Shown here: positions 63,285-64,000 of the stretch, one piece after another
Layout of the letters: each line of letters starts with the position of its first letter
How positions within the stretch are numbered: position 1 is the stretch's first letter
Assembly (NCBI GenBank): GCA_027459525.1
Contig: DAIDIC010000210.1
Coordinates: 1 to 64,000, forward strand
Source: JAJYBV01 sp021812265
GTDB taxonomy: Bacteria; Chloroflexota; Ktedonobacteria; Ktedonobacterales; JACDGC01
Length of the DNA stretch: 64,000 bases
Direction of reading: 5' to 3'
The notes under the pieces: generated by a model
Told to the model about the DNA's origin: nothing
The model's input: only the letters and a program-made list of their open reading frames with translations
The model's database searches: none
Translations under genes and position numbers: made by a program

Positions 63285-64000
63285 CTAATCTTCGCCACCC
63301 ATTGCGGCGTCGCTGATTTCCGCGTTAGTGTACACATTTTGCACATCATCCAAATCTTCCAAGCGTTCAATTAAACGAATGGTTTGCAAACTTTGTTTTT
63401 CATCTAATGAAATGGTTGTTTTGGGCACCAATGAAGTGTCAGATTTAGTAACAGGAATTTTTTTTGTTTCCAGCGCGCCGCGCACCGTTTCAACTTCATT
63501 TGCCGCAGTATATACTGTCATTACCACATCGCCTGCATCAGGCTGTTCTACATCTTCGGCCCCGGAATCAATTGCTTCGAGATAAATATCATCTGCATTT
63601 TTGCCGGTTAAATCAATTTCAATGATGCCACGGTTTTCAAAAATCCAATCTACACAGCCATTTTCACCAAGGTTGCCACCGTTTTTCGAGAAAACGTTGC
63701 GAATTTCCGAAACCGTTCTGTTGCGATTATCAGTCAGTGTATAGATAAGAACCGCCGCGCCACCGGGGCCATAGCCTTCGTAAGTAATTTCCTCTAATTG
63801 AGCGCCTTCACCACCGCCCAACGCGCGTTTAATGGAACGATCAATGTTTTCCATTGGCATGTTAGCAGCGCGCGCAGCGTCTATCGCTTTTCTCAGGCGA
63901 AAATTCATATTGGGATCACCACTGCCGCCTGCCCTTACTGCAACAATAATTTCGCGGCCAAGTTTGGTAAATAACTGACCTCTTCGGGCGTCGTTAACGC
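63285..64000 (-). CDS. yebC: YebC/PmpR family protein, 5' end beyond the window
   Basis: A YebC/TACO1-like protein. The listed 207 residues start at an internal Met; the frame continues to the window edge with VNDARRGQLFTKLGREIIV and VAVRAGGSGDPNM, typical of the first part of the family (about 250 residues in all), so only about 13-15 codons and the start are missing. YebC proteins help ribosomes pass proline stretches and were also described as transcription regulators. Upstream of ruvC, as usual. Confidence 0.95.
   Translation of the reverse strand, partial: VNDARRGQLFTKLGREIIVAVRAGGSGDPNMNFRLRKAIDAARAANMPMENIDRSIKRALGGGEGAQLEEITYEGYGPGGAAVLIYTLTDNRNRTVSEIRNVFSKNGGNLGENGCVDWIFENRGIIEIDLTGKNADDIYLEAIDSGAEDVEQPDAGDVVMTVYTAANEVETVRGALETKKIPVTKSDTSLVPKTTISLDEKQSLQTIRLIERLEDLDDVQNVYTNAEISDAAMGGED

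Noticed and set aside
1..64000. CRISPR arrays, tRNA and rRNA genes
   Set aside because: I looked for regularly spaced direct repeats, cloverleaf folds and conserved rRNA stretches and saw none; a covariance search was not possible here.

Overview
The window is a gene-dense bacterial chromosome segment with moderate, AT-leaning base composition. It carries core genes (dnaG, a primary sigma factor, murG, ruvC, yebC, ruvX, mltG, uppP, rplI) mixed with lineage-specific ones. A secretin-free Tad pilus locus, Ser/Thr kinases, a family-B DNA polymerase beside dnaG and sigA, DUF4388/PATAN, DUF4190 and bacterial-PH proteins, and a fused E1 alpha/beta dehydrogenase together suggest a monoderm member of the Chloroflexota. 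This assignment is inference: there is no rRNA in the window and I found no tRNA.

Layout. 0.15-5 kb (minus): GT39-type membrane glycosyltransferase, small membrane protein, uppP, mltG, ruvX. 5.5-9.3 kb: CvpA-like protein, a PH-PH-PASTA membrane protein, then GNAT and two tandemly duplicated DUF4190 genes. 9.5-12.7 kb (minus): urocanase and a CoA-transferase. 13-16.9 kb (plus): moxR / DUF58 / DUF4129. 16.9-23.8 kb (minus): amidohydrolase and livF-G-M-H-K, with a TnpB remnant and a dispersed repeat between livK and livH. 24.3-27.2 kb: rplI and small genes. 27.4-36.4 kb (plus): Flp-like pilin, a structured intergenic element and cpaB-cpaE-cpaF-tadB-tadC-tadE-tadE2-tadG. 36.4-40.2 kb (minus): a probable pseudokinase and a GT2 synthase. 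40.6-44.6 kb: an ArsR-type HTH fused in frame to inositol-3-phosphate synthase, purine nucleoside phosphorylase, marR-yceI. 44.7-51 kb (minus): polB, ybaK, sigA, dnaG. 51.3-57.7 kb (plus): murG, a receptor Ser/Thr kinase, then a small signalling set (DUF4388 protein, Cache-like sensor, lone cyclic-nucleotide-binding protein). 58-64 kb: Rpn-like remnant, fused E1 dehydrogenase, SDR, lipoprotein, ruvC, yebC (cut by the window end).

The most notable non-gene feature is a family of about 138-bp repeats with 12-bp terminal inverted repeats, five full copies and one degenerate end. Three copies have exact 5-bp target duplications and a fourth a near match, so the family behaves like a non-autonomous mobile element. 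Other points worth a second look are the ArsR-Ino1 fusion with an internal ribosome-binding site and upstream palindrome, a structured element between the pilin-like gene and cpaB, a kinase lacking its catalytic Asp next to the Tad locus, an alpha/beta hydrolase lacking its nucleophile Ser, and a structured leader before a lipoprotein gene.
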